In this document: positions 1-9,613 of the stretch, piece by piece | Layout of the letters: every line of letters starts with the position of its first letter | Numbering within the stretch: the first letter of the stretch is position 1 | DNA from: Sulfidibacter corallicola | GTDB lineage: Bacteria > Acidobacteriota > Holophagae > Acanthopleuribacterales > Acanthopleuribacteraceae | NCBI RefSeq assembly: GCF_017498545.1 | Contig: NZ_CP071793.1 | Span: 9,356,256-9,420,255 of the forward strand | DNA length: 64,000 bases | Direction: 5' to 3' | Notes under the pieces: generated by a model | Seen by the model: the letters and a program-made list of their open reading frames with translations, nothing else | The model's database searches: none | What the model was told of the DNA's origin: nothing | Made by a program: the position numbers and the translations under genes

Positions 1-7
1 GCTCCGC

Positions 8-56
8 GTTGTTTCTTTCTCGAATTCGAGCGGGTTTGCCCGCTGGTCCGGAGCTC
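8..56 (+). repeat. Direct repeat copy 1 (about 49 bp)
   Basis: The segment begins GTTGTTTCTTTCTCGAA and ends CTGGTCCGGAGCTC. It matches 351-400 with a handful of substitutions. Both copies lie in the repeat-rich spacer before the first gene. Confidence 0.6.
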
Positions 57-262
57 TCTTAAAACAAATCCGTCTAGAGTTCCCGAATGCCGAGAGATTC
101 GTCGTGCAGGGCCGGTAAGGCCTGGTAGGTTGGGCACGGCCGGTATGGCCGCTGGCCCGACACATCGAAGCGATCCGCGCTTCGCAAGATCGAGTGGTAA
201 AAGAGCGAAGCGGATAAGTCGGGCCTCAAAATCTCTAGATGATCGATTTTGAACCTTTCTAG

Positions 263-330
263 GTCGCTTCGATTGGTTGAGCAAGCTGCTCAACCTACAG
301 GCTTTGCGTCTCTTACGCGCATGGGGGCTC
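263..330 (+). repeat. Family D palindromic repeat, single copy
   Basis: The flank CGCTTCGATT and the trailing CTACAGGC match the array at 37.3-37.7 kb. The core is a perfect hairpin: GGTTGAGCA at 275-283, a 3 nt loop, and TGCTCAACC at 287-295. In the array the stem reads GGTGGAGCA with TGCTCCACC, so this copy differs by paired, compensating changes. Confidence 0.7.
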
Positions 331-350
331 TCCGAGCCGGCTCACTTCTC

Positions 351-400
351 GTTGTTTTTTTCTCGAAGTCGAGCTGGGTATGCCCCCTGGTCCGGAGCCC
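351..400 (+). repeat. Direct repeat copy 2 (about 50 bp)
   Basis: This is the second copy of the element at 8-56. It starts GTTGTTTTTTTCTCGAAG and ends CTGGTCCGGAGCCC. Confidence 0.6.
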
Positions 401-710
401 TTATCGAGCAACCAAAAAGGGGCTTTTTTGGAGCGACCAAACCGGAACGCTGGTTTTCGTCTGCGGATGTGCCCGTGGCATCCGAACAAGCCCTCCGCCC
501 AGCGCGGGTCCCATTCGATACGGAACCCCCGCGGGATGCGCCGTGCTGGTCCACGACCGCGGGAAACGTGATAGGCTTGAAGCCGTTTCGCCAGCCCGCA
601 ACCTCCGTTGCCCTCCATTGCCTGCGCTTTCGATTCGCGCGCATTGCCGCATGCTCGTTTCCTTCGAGTTCCACTCGAGCTTCATTCGATTAACCCACGA
701 GGAGATCTTC

Positions 711-3575
711 ATGTTGCTGCAACTCTGTCTCGCCCTTCTGTTCAGTGGCGAGCTACGCCAAACCACCACGCCGACCCCGGCAGAAGCCCGCCTCGCCAGT
801 TACGAGAAACGCCAGGAACTGGCCGAGGCCTCCCCTTTGGGCGCCTGGCCCTTTCGTTCCGTCGGCCCACGCATCATGGGCGCGCGCATCGTCGACATCA
901 TCGGGTTCAGTGACAAACCCGAAACCTATCTCGCCGCCTACGCTTCCGGCGGGCTTTGGCGCACCACCAACAGCGGCACCACCTGGGAACCGCTGTTCGA
1001 CGACACCCCGAGCATCACCATCGGGGCCATCGCGGTCAACCCCAACGATCCCAACGAGATCTGGGTCGGTACCGGCGAGCACAACTCCAGCCGCAGCTCC
1101 TACGCCGGCACCGGGATCCATCTGACCCGCGACGGCGGCCGGACCTGGACCAACATGGGCCTGCACGACAGCCATCACATCAGCCGAATCATCGTCCATC
1201 CCGCCGATCCGAACACCCTGTACGTGGCCGTGATCGGTCACCTCTACAGCACCAACGAGGAGCGCGGCCTGTTTCGATCGCGCGACAAGGGAAAAACCTG
1301 GAAAAAAATTCTCTATATCGACGAGAAGACCGGGGTCATCGATGTGGAAATGGATCCCACCGATCCCAAACGGCTGTACGCCGCCGCATGGCAGCGTCAC
1401 CGCCTGGCCTGGGACTTCACGGAGGCCGGCGAGGGATCCGGGCTCTACATCAGCGAAGACGGCGGCGATTCGTGGAAAGAACAGGTCACCGGTCTTCCCA
1501 AGGGCGAGCACATGGGCCGCATCGGCCTTTCGATCTCGAAAGCGAACCCCTCGGTGATCTACGCCTGCGTCGACAATCAGGGCACCTACACCAGTCCCGA
1601 ACCGGATCCCCGGCCGCTCACCAAAAAGAAGCTGGCGACCATGGACAAGGAGGCCTTCCTGGCCCTTGACGACAAGGTCATCTCCGATTTCCTGCGCCAG
1701 AACGAGTACCATCGCGACATCACCGTCGAACGCCTGCGCGAACAACTCATGGCCGGTCAGCTCGAAGTGGCCGACCTGCACGGCTACCTCTACGACGGGA
1801 ACTCGGCCCTGTTCGACCGCGAGGTCTACGGCGTCGAGGTCTACCGCTCCAACGACCGCGGCCTGAGCTGGACCAAGACCCACGAGAAACCGATTCCCGA
1901 CTTCGCCTGGAGCTACGGCTACTATTTCGGTCTGATCGAGGCCGATCCCGTCGACGTGAACACCTTCTACGTCGGGGCCGTCCCCCTTCTGAAGAGCACC
2001 GACGGCGGCAAGACGTTCACCAACATCATGCGCTCCAACGTGCACGTGGATCACCACGCCCTCTGGATCGATCCCAAGAAGCCGAATCACCTGGTGCTCG
2101 GCAACGACGGCGGCATCAACATGAGCTGGGACGCCGGACGCGAGTGGCAACGGTTCAACTACCAGGCCGTGGGCCAGTTCTACACCGTAGCCTACGACAT
2201 GGCCACGCCCTACAACATCTATGGCGGGCTGCAGGACAACGGCGTCTGGTTCGGGTCCAGCTCGGCCCAGGGTCGTTACGACGATCAATGGAACCACATG
2301 CACAGCGGCGACGGCGCCTTCGTCCAGGTCGATCCCCGCGACAACACGACGGTGTACAGCGGTTACCAGTTCGGTCACTACTACCGAACCAATCGCCAGA
2401 CCGGCGAGCGGATCACCATCTTTCCCCGCCATCAACTCAAGGAAAAACCGCTGCGATACAACTGGATGACGCCGCTGGTGCTTTCAAGCCACCATCCCGA
2501 CATCCTCTACATGGGCGCCAACCGGGTGCTGCGCTCGATGGACATGGGCGAAACCTGGGAACCGATCAGCGACGACCTGACCACCGACCCACAAGGCGTC
2601 GGCGACGTCCCCTTCGGCACCCTCACCTGCCTGCGCGAGTCACCGCACACCTTCGGCACGCTCTACGCCGGCAGCGACGACGGACGCCTGTGGGTCACGC
2701 GCGGCACCACCTGGACCGAAATCGGGGCGGATATGACCCAAGGCCTGTGGGTCAGCTCGATCGAGACCTCGCCTCACGAGGAAGGCGGCGTGTTCGTCAC
2801 CCTGACGGGCTACCGCAACGACGATTTCAAGACCTACGTCTTCGCCTCCGACGACTTCGGCGCCACCTGGCGCGACATGCGCGGCAACCTGCCCGACGAA
2901 CCCTGCAACGTCATCCGCCAGGACCCCAAGAACGACAAGGTGTTCTATCTCGGTACGGATGTGGGCTTCTGGATCACCTTCGACGGCGGCAACAACTGGT
3001 ATCCCCACCATCAGGACATGCCGAAGGTGCCGGTCTACGCCATGGAAATCCACCCTCGCGAACACGAACTGATCGTGGCCACCCACGGCCGTTCGATCTT
3101 CGTGCTGGATCTGGAGCCGACCCAATTCCTCACCGAAGACAACCTGGCCAAGGGCCTGTTCGTGCACGATCCGCCACCGATCCCTTTCTCACGGGGCTGG
3201 GGCCAGAAGATGTGGCCCTGGGACTACGCGGGCGAGAAACCGGATCACCTGACACTGACCTTCCTCGCCAGCGAACCGGGAACCGTGGGCGTGGTCATCA
3301 CGCGGGACGGCGAGAAGGTACACGAACGGGAAGTCCAGGCCACGCGCGGCATCAACTACCTGGATTGGGATTTCCAGGTCACGCCCCAACAGGCCGGGAA
3401 AACCACCAAACGCAAGAAAAAGAAATCCAAGAAAGCGGCCGCCGACCAACCGGATGTTCACTTCCACGTGGGCGCCAACGGATCGAGCTACGCAATCGCG
3501 GGTGAATACAAGATCGAACTGCGCCGCGGTGACGAGGCAACCTTCACGACCCTGGTCATCACACCCGGATCCTGA
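711..3575 (+). CDS. BNR/VPS10-like beta-propeller protein
   Basis: A 954-residue protein built mainly of beta-propeller repeats, of the kind annotated as sortilin (VPS10)-like or glycosyl-hydrolase BNR-repeat proteins. About ten Asp-box motifs of the form S-x-D-x-G-x-T-W are visible (for example TTNSGTTW near residue 85, TRDGGRTW near 139, STDGGKTF, TFDGGNNW), spread over most of the length. The start at 711 is chosen because GAGGAG lies just upstream and the protein then opens with a short hydrophobic stretch that could be a signal peptide. The frame remains open upstream but has no site. Near the C-terminus a lysine-rich linker (KRKKKKSKK) precedes a last beta-rich segment. The substrate is unknown; such proteins are usually exported and bind glycans or peptides. 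It appears monocistronic, with a hairpin after the stop. Confidence 0.85.
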   Translation: MLLQLCLALLFSGELRQTTTPTPAEARLASYEKRQELAEASPLGAWPFRSVGPRIMGARIVDIIGFSDKPETYLAAYASGGLWRTTNSGTTWEPLFDDTPSITIGAIAVNPNDPNEIWVGTGEHNSSRSSYAGTGIHLTRDGGRTWTNMGLHDSHHISRIIVHPADPNTLYVAVIGHLYSTNEERGLFRSRDKGKTWKKILYIDEKTGVIDVEMDPTDPKRLYAAAWQRHRLAWDFTEAGEGSGLYISEDGGDSWKEQVTGLPKGEHMGRIGLSISKANPSVIYACVDNQGTYTSPEPDPRPLTKKKLATMDKEAFLALDDKVISDFLRQNEYHRDITVERLREQLMAGQLEVADLHGYLYDGNSALFDREVYGVEVYRSNDRGLSWTKTHEKPIPDFAWSYGYYFGLIEADPVDVNTFYVGAVPLLKSTDGGKTFTNIMRSNVHVDHHALWIDPKKPNHLVLGNDGGINMSWDAGREWQRFNYQAVGQFYTVAYDMATPYNIYGGLQDNGVWFGSSSAQGRYDDQWNHMHSGDGAFVQVDPRDNTTVYSGYQFGHYYRTNRQTGERITIFPRHQLKEKPLRYNWMTPLVLSSHHPDILYMGANRVLRSMDMGETWEPISDDLTTDPQGVGDVPFGTLTCLRESPHTFGTLYAGSDDGRLWVTRGTTWTEIGADMTQGLWVSSIETSPHEEGGVFVTLTGYRNDDFKTYVFASDDFGATWRDMRGNLPDEPCNVIRQDPKNDKVFYLGTDVGFWITFDGGNNWYPHHQDMPKVPVYAMEIHPREHELIVATHGRSIFVLDLEPTQFLTEDNLAKGLFVHDPPPIPFSRGWGQKMWPWDYAGEKPDHLTLTFLASEPGTVGVVITRDGEKVHEREVQATRGINYLDWDFQVTPQQAGKTTKRKKKKSKKAAADQPDVHFHVGANGSSYAIAGEYKIELRRGDEATFTTLVITPGS

Positions 3576-3589
3576 TCCGGTCGGCTCGG

Positions 3590-3624
3590 GATCGACGAAA
3601 ACCCACTGGGTGTTTTCGTCGATC
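3590..3624 (+). terminator. Hairpin after propeller gene
   Basis: A perfect 13 bp inverted repeat (GATCGACGAAAAC and GTTTTCGTCGATC) with a 9 nt loop begins 15 bp after the stop codon. It lacks a clean T-tract downstream, so termination is inferred from position and stem strength. Confidence 0.5.
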
Positions 3625-4252
3625 CGCCTCGACGGGGCAGGAAAAGGAAACTCCCGGCATCCTTCGCCAAACTATCCGGGTCGTTCTTGGTCAGCAGGAA
3701 AGAACTGTCCACGAATCACACGGATGACACGAATATGCATTCGTTCGAGCATGTCGACCCAAGGGTCCTTTGGCGGTGCTTGAATGGTAAGTATCTTAAT
3801 TTCTTTGTATTAAACTCGATTTATCTCTGGAAGAGGAAGGGTACAGAATCCCAGGATGATTCCTGATTCGTGTCGATCTGGGTCATTCGTGGACAAGAAT
3901 GGAACCTCTCGGTGGAGCCACACCGTTGGAGTGGCTTCAACCAGCGTTGTCGTGTCTTTCGTGGCCAAAACACCAAAGGGTCCCCATAGTACCGCCGGTC
4001 CTTCAAAACAAGCGAGAATGCGGGATCCGGGGATGCTTTTTTTATGCGTGTCAATCGGTGTGATTCGCGAACGGGCCTTTTTTTGGCCAGAGATGGGTCC
4101 AACGTTTCCCGCGCAAGAAACCGGCGTTCCAATCCCACACCGATCGGCCAAAGCGCTTTACTGCGGCGGCCGTCGGGTATAACATTTTTGCAGATTCACC
4201 GATTTTCAGAAACTCCGACACCATCGACCACTTCGGTCTTCAGGGAGGCATT
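3625..4252. other. Spacer with family A repeat fragments
   Basis: No gene is seen. Around 3648-3786 lies a minus-strand copy of the second half of the family A unit: ACTGTCCACGAATCACACGG, the GAGCATGTCGACCCAAGG segment, and the GTTCTTGGT piece. A further fragment with GGTCATTCGTGGACAAGAA is at about 3875-3925. The rest is unremarkable. Confidence 0.6.
3648..3786 (-). repeat. Family A repeat fragment
   Basis: The reverse complement matches the second half of the 392 bp unit at 45-46 kb, including CCCTTGGGTCGACATGCTCG-like and ATTCGTGTCATCCGTGTG segments. It is isolated here rather than tandem. Confidence 0.65.
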
Positions 4253-4816
4253 GTGACCAGCCAAGTAACCGCCCTGATCGAAAAGGCACGCGCGGCGCGA
4301 CGAAACGACCGCTTGGACGAAGCTCGGCATGCCGCATGGCAGGCACTGGAGGCGGCGAAAGCCAACGCGGACGGACCGGGTATCTCGTCCGCGCAAGCGA
4401 TGCTGGGCCAAGTCGCACGGGATTGCGGCGACGCGCCGGAAGCGATTTCATGGTACACCGCTGCCGCCGAAGGTTGCAGGCAGCGAAACGCGACCCGATC
4501 ACTGGCGCACGCGCTGCGTCATATCGGCGACATCCATCTGGATCTGCAGCAACTGGAAAAGGCCGAACCCCTCTACGAGGAAGCCCTGCAAATCTATCGA
4601 ACCCAGGACGACCTCTCGCCACTCGAGCTGGCCAACGCGATCCGCAGCGTGGCCCTGCTCAAAAGCCAACAAAACGAGCGTGCTTCGGCGATCGACCTGT
4701 GGCGGGAAGCCCGGTCACTCTACGAGGCCACCGGCATCCAACCCGGCGTGGAGGAATGCTCGGACTGGCTGCACCGCCTCGATGGGCGGGAGGATCGCCA
4801 ACCCGATCCATCCTGA
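4253..4816 (+). CDS. Small TPR-repeat protein
   Basis: A 187-residue, mostly helical protein with tetratricopeptide-type repeats (alternating A/G and bulky residues, for example AEPLYEEALQIYRTQDD near the middle and the RDCGDAPEAISWYTAAA segment). TPR proteins act as protein-protein adaptors, but no catalytic motif, signal peptide or membrane segment is visible. The start is GTG at 4253, supported by AGGGAGG a few bases upstream. It stands alone between a repeat-filled spacer and the next propeller gene, so the context gives no specific role. Confidence 0.75.
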   Translation: MTSQVTALIEKARAARRNDRLDEARHAAWQALEAAKANADGPGISSAQAMLGQVARDCGDAPEAISWYTAAAEGCRQRNATRSLAHALRHIGDIHLDLQQLEKAEPLYEEALQIYRTQDDLSPLELANAIRSVALLKSQQNERASAIDLWREARSLYEATGIQPGVEECSDWLHRLDGREDRQPDPS

Positions 4817-5091
4817 TTTCATCGAATTCAGGTCAGAATTCACCAAAACGAGACGCGTGAACGAAACGATAATAAAAGGCACCTCTCCCCCATCGCCGAA
4901 AGCCACGACGAAGGATTGCACTCACTCGATGGAACGCTAAATGACCTGAATGCCAACGCCCTCACGACAAAAACGACAGGCCCGACCAAGAAAGTTGGGC
5001 AGGCCTAGAAGAGGAGTAGGGCTATTTTTATGGTCCTGCGTATTCGGATTTCATAGTTGACCGTGAGCATCATTATGGACGAGGTAAGGTG

Positions 5092-7188
5092 ATGAACATG
5101 TACAAAACGTCGGTTGCCAAGACCGCTTTGGTATTTTGTATAATCGGATTTACCACCCTGGCTTGGACTCAATCAGGCGATTTAAATCGTCTGGGATCCG
5201 ACCCAAGAGTGGATTACAACCGTCTCTATGCCGATTCCGTGGCGGCAAGCATTCCATGGGACGATCGCAACCTAGGCTTGACCAAGGAACAGTTGGACAA
5301 GCTGCCCCCCAAAGACTTCGAAGACCGACAGAACATCCCGATCTTCTATCGCGTGGAGCTGCGCGAAAACAACCCGCAGCTCCTCAAGGCGGGTAAGTGC
5401 CAATACCCGCGATCCGGCGCCGAACGGTTCCAGTTGATTTACGGCGGCTTCATTCAGGATGGGAAACGGGTTCTCGAACGGAAAAAGGGCTCGGACATCA
5501 ACCTGGGCAATGAAGTCGGCGTCTCTTCGCCGGAATACGCCGCCGAAACGGCGATCGCCATCAACCCCGTCAACGACAGCCTGGTGATCGCCGGCGCCAA
5601 CGGCAACGGCGGGCAATGGCACTACTACTCGAACGACGGCGGCGCGACCTGGACCCCCAGCGGCGGGGCCAACCCGATCGCCGACTCCTGCTGTGACCCG
5701 ACCATGGCCTGGTCGCCCGACGGCACCCTCGCCTACGGCGTCACGCTCGGGGCCGCAGGCGGTGTCTGGTTCTACCGCAGTACGGACAACGGCATGAACT
5801 GGACGCGTACGGCCACCATCTCTTCTTCCGGTGCGGACGACAAGGAATACATTCACGTGGATCACTACAATTGCGGTACGAACCCGAATTGCGGCAACAT
5901 CTACGTGAGCTGGCACCAGGGCAACGTCATGCGCCTGGCCCGTTCGGTCGACAACGGCCAGAACTTCAGCATCTTCGTGCACAACGATTCGGGCAACGCG
6001 ATCGGCTCGGACGTGACGTCCGATGCCTCGGGTCACGTCTATCACTTCTGGCCGGAAACCAGCGGCACCATCTACTACGCCAAATCGACGGACGGCGGGG
6101 CCAATTTCGGTTCCAAGATCTCGGTTGCGAACACCAACGCCCAGTTCGAATACCCGATCCCGGCCATGGACAGTCGCAACGTGTTCGTCTACGTCTCGGC
6201 GACCACCGACCTGACGGGCGGTACCTATCACGACCGCATCTACGCCTGCTGGAGCGATCACGACAACGCCTCCACCGGTTCCGCCACCAACAACCATTCC
6301 AAAATCGTGGTGGCCCGGTCCGCCGACAGCGGCCAGAGCTGGCAGTTCTCGTCGCCGCACGAAACGAACGACATCCAGACCGTGGATCGCTTCAATCCCT
6401 GGATGGAAGTGGACGGCAACGGCTACCTTCACGTGGTGTACTACGACACGCGCAACGACGCCCAACGCCGCAACCCGGACATGTACCACAGCATTTCCAA
6501 GGACGGCGGCCAGACGTTCGAGACACCCACCCGCATCACGTCGGTCAGCTCCAACTATTTCGACGACGGCTTTCAGTGGGGCGACTACAACGGCATGGCC
6601 ATCGTCGGCAACGAGGTGCGACCCATCTGGACCGACAACCGCCCCGGCGGCAGCACCCTCGCCTATACCCGTGAAATCAACGTGATCTCCGACGACACCG
6701 GCGATTTCAGCTTGGAAGGCGGAAACAACACGACCCAAAACATTTGCCGCGGCGGTTCGCTGGATCCGGTGCAAATCACGGTCGGCGCCATCGATGGCTT
6801 CAACGATCCGGTGACCTTCGCCTTCGATCCCAGTCCGCTGCCCACCGGGTTCAGCGGTGCCATCGAAAACCAACCGCTCACCCCGCCCGGCACGGTCACG
6901 GTCACCATGAACACGACCGAAGCGGCGGCACTCGGCGCCACCGCGATTCGCGTCGTCGGCACTTCGGGAAGCCTGACCCACGACATTACGCTGAACCTGA
7001 CCGTCCTGGCCGGCTTCACCGAATTCCGCCACCTCTGGCGCGACGCCAACAACTTCGACAGCCGTTTCGACCTCGATGGCAACGGCGTCATCGACGTGCT
7101 GGATTTCGTCGATGCGACCAACTGCAACCAGGTTCCCTCCTTCGACAAGGAAGAGGACCCTCTCTCGGACGCGGCGGATCTTCCCTGA
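5092..7188 (+). CDS. Secreted sialidase-fold (BNR) protein with EF-hand/dockerin-like tail
   Basis: A roughly 698-residue exported protein. Residues 1-26 look like a Sec signal peptide (positive start, hydrophobic core, cleavage near AWTQ). The body contains Asp-box-like motifs (SNDGGATW, STDNGMNW, SADSGQSW, SKDGGQTF) typical of six-bladed sialidase-type propellers. The C-terminus carries a beta-sandwich-like stretch, then a calcium-loop motif, DLDGNGVIDVLDF, of the dockerin/EF-hand kind near residue 670. GTG 5089, ATG 5092 and ATG 5098 are all possible starts; I choose 5092 for its spacing from GAGG at 5081. The ligand is unknown. Only one calcium loop is clear, so I do not claim a cellulosomal dockerin. 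A strong terminator follows. Confidence 0.83.
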   Translation: MNMYKTSVAKTALVFCIIGFTTLAWTQSGDLNRLGSDPRVDYNRLYADSVAASIPWDDRNLGLTKEQLDKLPPKDFEDRQNIPIFYRVELRENNPQLLKAGKCQYPRSGAERFQLIYGGFIQDGKRVLERKKGSDINLGNEVGVSSPEYAAETAIAINPVNDSLVIAGANGNGGQWHYYSNDGGATWTPSGGANPIADSCCDPTMAWSPDGTLAYGVTLGAAGGVWFYRSTDNGMNWTRTATISSSGADDKEYIHVDHYNCGTNPNCGNIYVSWHQGNVMRLARSVDNGQNFSIFVHNDSGNAIGSDVTSDASGHVYHFWPETSGTIYYAKSTDGGANFGSKISVANTNAQFEYPIPAMDSRNVFVYVSATTDLTGGTYHDRIYACWSDHDNASTGSATNNHSKIVVARSADSGQSWQFSSPHETNDIQTVDRFNPWMEVDGNGYLHVVYYDTRNDAQRRNPDMYHSISKDGGQTFETPTRITSVSSNYFDDGFQWGDYNGMAIVGNEVRPIWTDNRPGGSTLAYTREINVISDDTGDFSLEGGNNTTQNICRGGSLDPVQITVGAIDGFNDPVTFAFDPSPLPTGFSGAIENQPLTPPGTVTVTMNTTEAAALGATAIRVVGTSGSLTHDITLNLTVLAGFTEFRHLWRDANNFDSRFDLDGNGVIDVLDFVDATNCNQVPSFDKEEDPLSDAADLP

Positions 7189-7207
7189 TCCCCTCGACGA
7201 CACCGTT

Positions 7208-7245
7208 AAAAAAGCGGACCTCTCGGGGTCCGCTTCGTTTTATTT
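7208..7245. terminator. Bidirectional intrinsic terminator
   Basis: A 7 bp GC-rich stem (GCGGACC at 7214-7220, GGTCCGC at 7227-7233) is flanked by an A-run on the left and T-rich sequence on the right. It can therefore serve both the propeller gene on the plus strand and htpX on the minus strand, which converge here. Confidence 0.85.
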
Positions 7246-7266
7246 AAACATCTAGGATTCAGTGGA

Positions 7267-8124
7267 TTACATCGCGTTCAAGCGGGCGATGCGGTCATCC
7301 AGCGAAGGGTGCGTCGCCCACAGGGAAACGCGCTTGGGACTGCTGATTTTCTGCAGCGCCATGGCCGCCGATTCCCGTCCGTAGGGCCTGACGTTCTTGA
7401 GACTGGCCAGGGCATTGGCCATGGAACGATTGCTGGTCAATCGCGCGGCGCCTTCATCGGCCCGATACTCGCGCCAACGGCTGAAGGCGGCGATGGGGAT
7501 GTAGGCCAGCATCATGAATACCGACTCCAGGACCATGACCACGATGATGTAACCGAAGAAGCCCAGACCGCCCTCGTCGTCGTCCCCACTCAGGAACGAA
7601 TCGATCCCGATGGCCACGATGCGCGCGAAGAACATGACGAATGCGTTGGCGACTCCGGTCAGGAGCGCCATGGTGACCATGTCTCCGTTGGCCACGTGCG
7701 ATACCTCGTGGGCCGCCACGGCTTCCACTTCCGCATCGCGCATTTGGTCCAGCAGGCCCGTCGAGAAAGCCACGAGCGAACTGCTCTTCGAGGGACCAGT
7801 GGCGAACGCGTTCGGTTCGGGCGAGTGATAGACACCCACTTCGGGGACCGGGATGCCGGCCTCGCGAGCGAGACGCGCCACCATGCGCTGCAGGGGATCG
7901 CCCTCGGGCAGGATTTCGATGTTGTAGGCCCTTTTCGCCGCCCAGCGGCTGATGAACAGGGAAATCATGGCGCCACTGATGCCGAAAATGCCGCAAAAGA
8001 TGGCGAGACCCGTCGTGTTTTGTAAACGAATGCCGAACATCGGCAGGACGATATTGAGGATCAGGGAAACGGTGATCACGACCAGGAGGTTTGTCAAGAA
8101 AAACAACCCGACTCGTTTCAGCAT
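7267..8124 (-). CDS. htpX: HtpX-family membrane zinc protease
   Basis: A 285-residue M48-family membrane metalloprotease involved in quality control of inner-membrane proteins. Two hydrophobic segments lie near residues 5-28 and 38-58. The zinc-binding HEVSH motif is at 139-143, and the third ligand is probably Glu219 in the WREYRADEGAA segment. A further pair of hydrophobic stretches lies between these motifs (about 150-172 and 188-213). Length matches the family. The start at 8124 is preferred over the upstream open frame because GGAGG lies just upstream and the first membrane segment then begins at the N-terminus. The gene is monocistronic and converges on the preceding gene. Confidence 0.93.
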   Translation of the reverse strand: MLKRVGLFFLTNLLVVITVSLILNIVLPMFGIRLQNTTGLAIFCGIFGISGAMISLFISRWAAKRAYNIEILPEGDPLQRMVARLAREAGIPVPEVGVYHSPEPNAFATGPSKSSSLVAFSTGLLDQMRDAEVEAVAAHEVSHVANGDMVTMALLTGVANAFVMFFARIVAIGIDSFLSGDDDEGGLGFFGYIIVVMVLESVFMMLAYIPIAAFSRWREYRADEGAARLTSNRSMANALASLKNVRPYGRESAAMALQKISSPKRVSLWATHPSLDDRIARLNAM

Positions 8125-9048
8125 AATGTGGTGTCCTCCAAGAGATGAGCAACTTGTACGAAAATGTTCCTGGGAGCCATTCTCCCTCGTTTCCGGGGAT
8201 AAACGAAAGAGGCAACTGCATTGTTCCAGGATCATAGCGCTTTTTACCAAATTTTGTCACGATTCTTTCCAGATCCCACCCAAAACGCACGCCTTCTCTC
8301 AAGTAGTTAATTACAAACTGTTTAATCTATAAAAGAAAACACACCGCAAAATAGACTTGACGAGGCCACCGCGTATTGTCTAGCCAATATCAAACATCGA
8401 TGCCCCGGGCCCCGGTCTCTCGCTCCCAGGCCTTGTTCCCAGGAACGGGAGGCTCCCTCCGTAGCTTGCAGACAGCTTAATGGGCACGATCTCGAGTCTC
8501 GTTCGAAAATGAGTCGCCAAGCGATTGGACGAATTTCTACTGCCGATACCGATTCGCATTGGGGTCCCTGCCGATTTTGAGGAGCCGCTCCAAAAAAGAC
8601 TGTTTCTGGACGGGCACTACGCTATAAATAGGGGATCTTTTGACAACCGTGTTCAGACCCAAGTCGAGCGATCCTCGGCGGCGCACTCGAGCGGCCGAAC
8701 CCGCACAATCCACTGGGCTGCAACGCATCGTGAAAATGCTCGAGCGGGAGGCCCCCTCCTTTCCAAGCACGCCCCGGAAGGCTGGACCCGCGCATTTCCC
8801 AACGCGTTTCGCTTCAGTATATTGGGCGGGATTCGGTTATCCGGTTGCATCCACCCGAATCACACACTTCGGGCCGGACACCCGAACGAGCCCGCCACAA
8901 GGCTCCGTATTCGGTCAGGTGCCCCGATTCGTGGCCCCCGGCACGCCGATGTACAGCCGGACGGTCGATCGATCTATTCTTCGGATCGGAAAAACGTCAC
9001 CGCTCTTTTCTTCGCCCTTTCACAAAACAAGTACAAGAAGGAGTCCCC
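8125..9048. other. Long spacer, no gene or repeat recognised
   Basis: About 920 bases separate the divergent starts of htpX and bcp. Frames remain open across much of it (for example 8525-9052 plus), but the translations are Arg/Pro/Ser-rich and protein-like only by GC content. Small palindromes such as GTTCCCAGGAAC near 8434 are present. Promoters for both genes must lie here, but I cannot place them confidently. Confidence 0.5.
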
Positions 9049-9540
9049 ATGAACGAACCATTGATCGGCACACAACTCCCCGAGCTCCAGCTTTCCCACT
9101 CGCAAGGCGGAACCTTGAATTTGCCGCAAGATTTGAAAGGAAAATGGACCGTTCTCTACTTCTATCCCAAAGACGACACGCCTGGCTGCACCAAACAGGC
9201 CTGCAGCTATCGCGACAGCATCGAGGATTTTTCCAAGGCGGATATCACCGTCTACGGGGTGAGCATGGACGACCTGGATTCACACGCCGCCTTCCGAGAC
9301 AAGTTCCAGCTCAATTTCCCGTTGATCGCAGATACGGGCGGCGAGCTGAGCACGGCACTCGGCGTGTACGGCGACCAAGAATGGGCCGGCAAGGTATTCA
9401 AGGGGTTGTCCCGCGACAGCTTCGTCATCGATCCGGAAGGCATCATCCGCAAGATCTGGCGTAAAGTCAATCCCACCACCACCATGGCGAGCACCTACGA
9501 GGCCGTGCAGGAACTGAAGCAGGCTTCTGCCGCAAGCTGA
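9049..9540 (+). CDS. bcp: Thioredoxin-dependent thiol peroxidase (Bcp/PrxQ type)
   Basis: A 163-residue peroxiredoxin that reduces hydrogen peroxide and organic hydroperoxides using thioredoxin. The AhpC/TSA fold is recognisable from YFYPKDDTPGCTKQAC. Peroxidatic Cys47 sits in the TPGC motif, and the resolving Cys52 five residues later is diagnostic of the PrxQ/Bcp subclass. It is expected to be a cytoplasmic monomer. The length is slightly above the usual 150-157. The start at 9049 follows AAGAAGGAG at good spacing; the longer open frame upstream is not coding. A long hairpin follows the stop. Confidence 0.93.
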   Translation: MNEPLIGTQLPELQLSHSQGGTLNLPQDLKGKWTVLYFYPKDDTPGCTKQACSYRDSIEDFSKADITVYGVSMDDLDSHAAFRDKFQLNFPLIADTGGELSTALGVYGDQEWAGKVFKGLSRDSFVIDPEGIIRKIWRKVNPTTTMASTYEAVQELKQASAAS

Positions 9541-9553
9541 CACCTGCACGCGA

Positions 9554-9613
9554 AAATCCGCATATAGGGGTTTCGATGCGCCCGACGAGCGGCATCGAAA
9601 CCCCAGCGGATTT
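9554..9613 (+). terminator. Long two-part stem-loop after bcp
   Basis: The inner stem is a perfect 13 bp (GGGGTTTCGATGC at 9567-9579, GCATCGAAACCCC at 9592-9604). An outer 8 bp stem (AAATCCGC and GCGGATTT) is separated from it by a small asymmetric loop. There is no T-tract, so it may be a factor-assisted terminator or an mRNA-stabilising hairpin. Confidence 0.5.

Larger units (their letters stand above)
1..710. other. Spacer with dispersed repeats, no gene seen
   Basis: I see no convincing coding region upstream of the propeller gene that starts at 711. The reading frame of that gene stays open upstream to 249, but the translation there is low-complexity and has no ribosome binding site. 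The stretch holds a diverged pair of roughly 50 bp direct repeats and one family D hairpin, listed separately. A more degenerate relative of family D lies near 118-225, with a GTAGGTTGG start and a GAGCGAAGCGG end. Confidence 0.6.

Noticed and set aside
753..2435. 560-residue open frame on the minus strand
   Set aside because: It lies antisense to the well-supported propeller gene and its translation is Val/Gly/Asp-rich without domains; long antisense frames are expected at this GC content.
4976..5030. Terminator after the 4253 TPR gene
   Set aside because: A weak stem (GCCCGAC with GTTGGGC, one G-T pair) exists, but it is 160 bases from the stop and not followed directly by T.
5272..7203. 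643-residue minus-strand open frame
   Set aside because: It is antisense to the secreted sialidase-fold gene, with no ribosome binding site and biased composition, so it is a GC artefact.
8525..9052. 175-residue open frame before bcp
   Set aside because: It lacks a site, has no recognisable pattern, and the sequence is Arg/His/Pro/Ser-rich as in non-coding GC-rich DNA.
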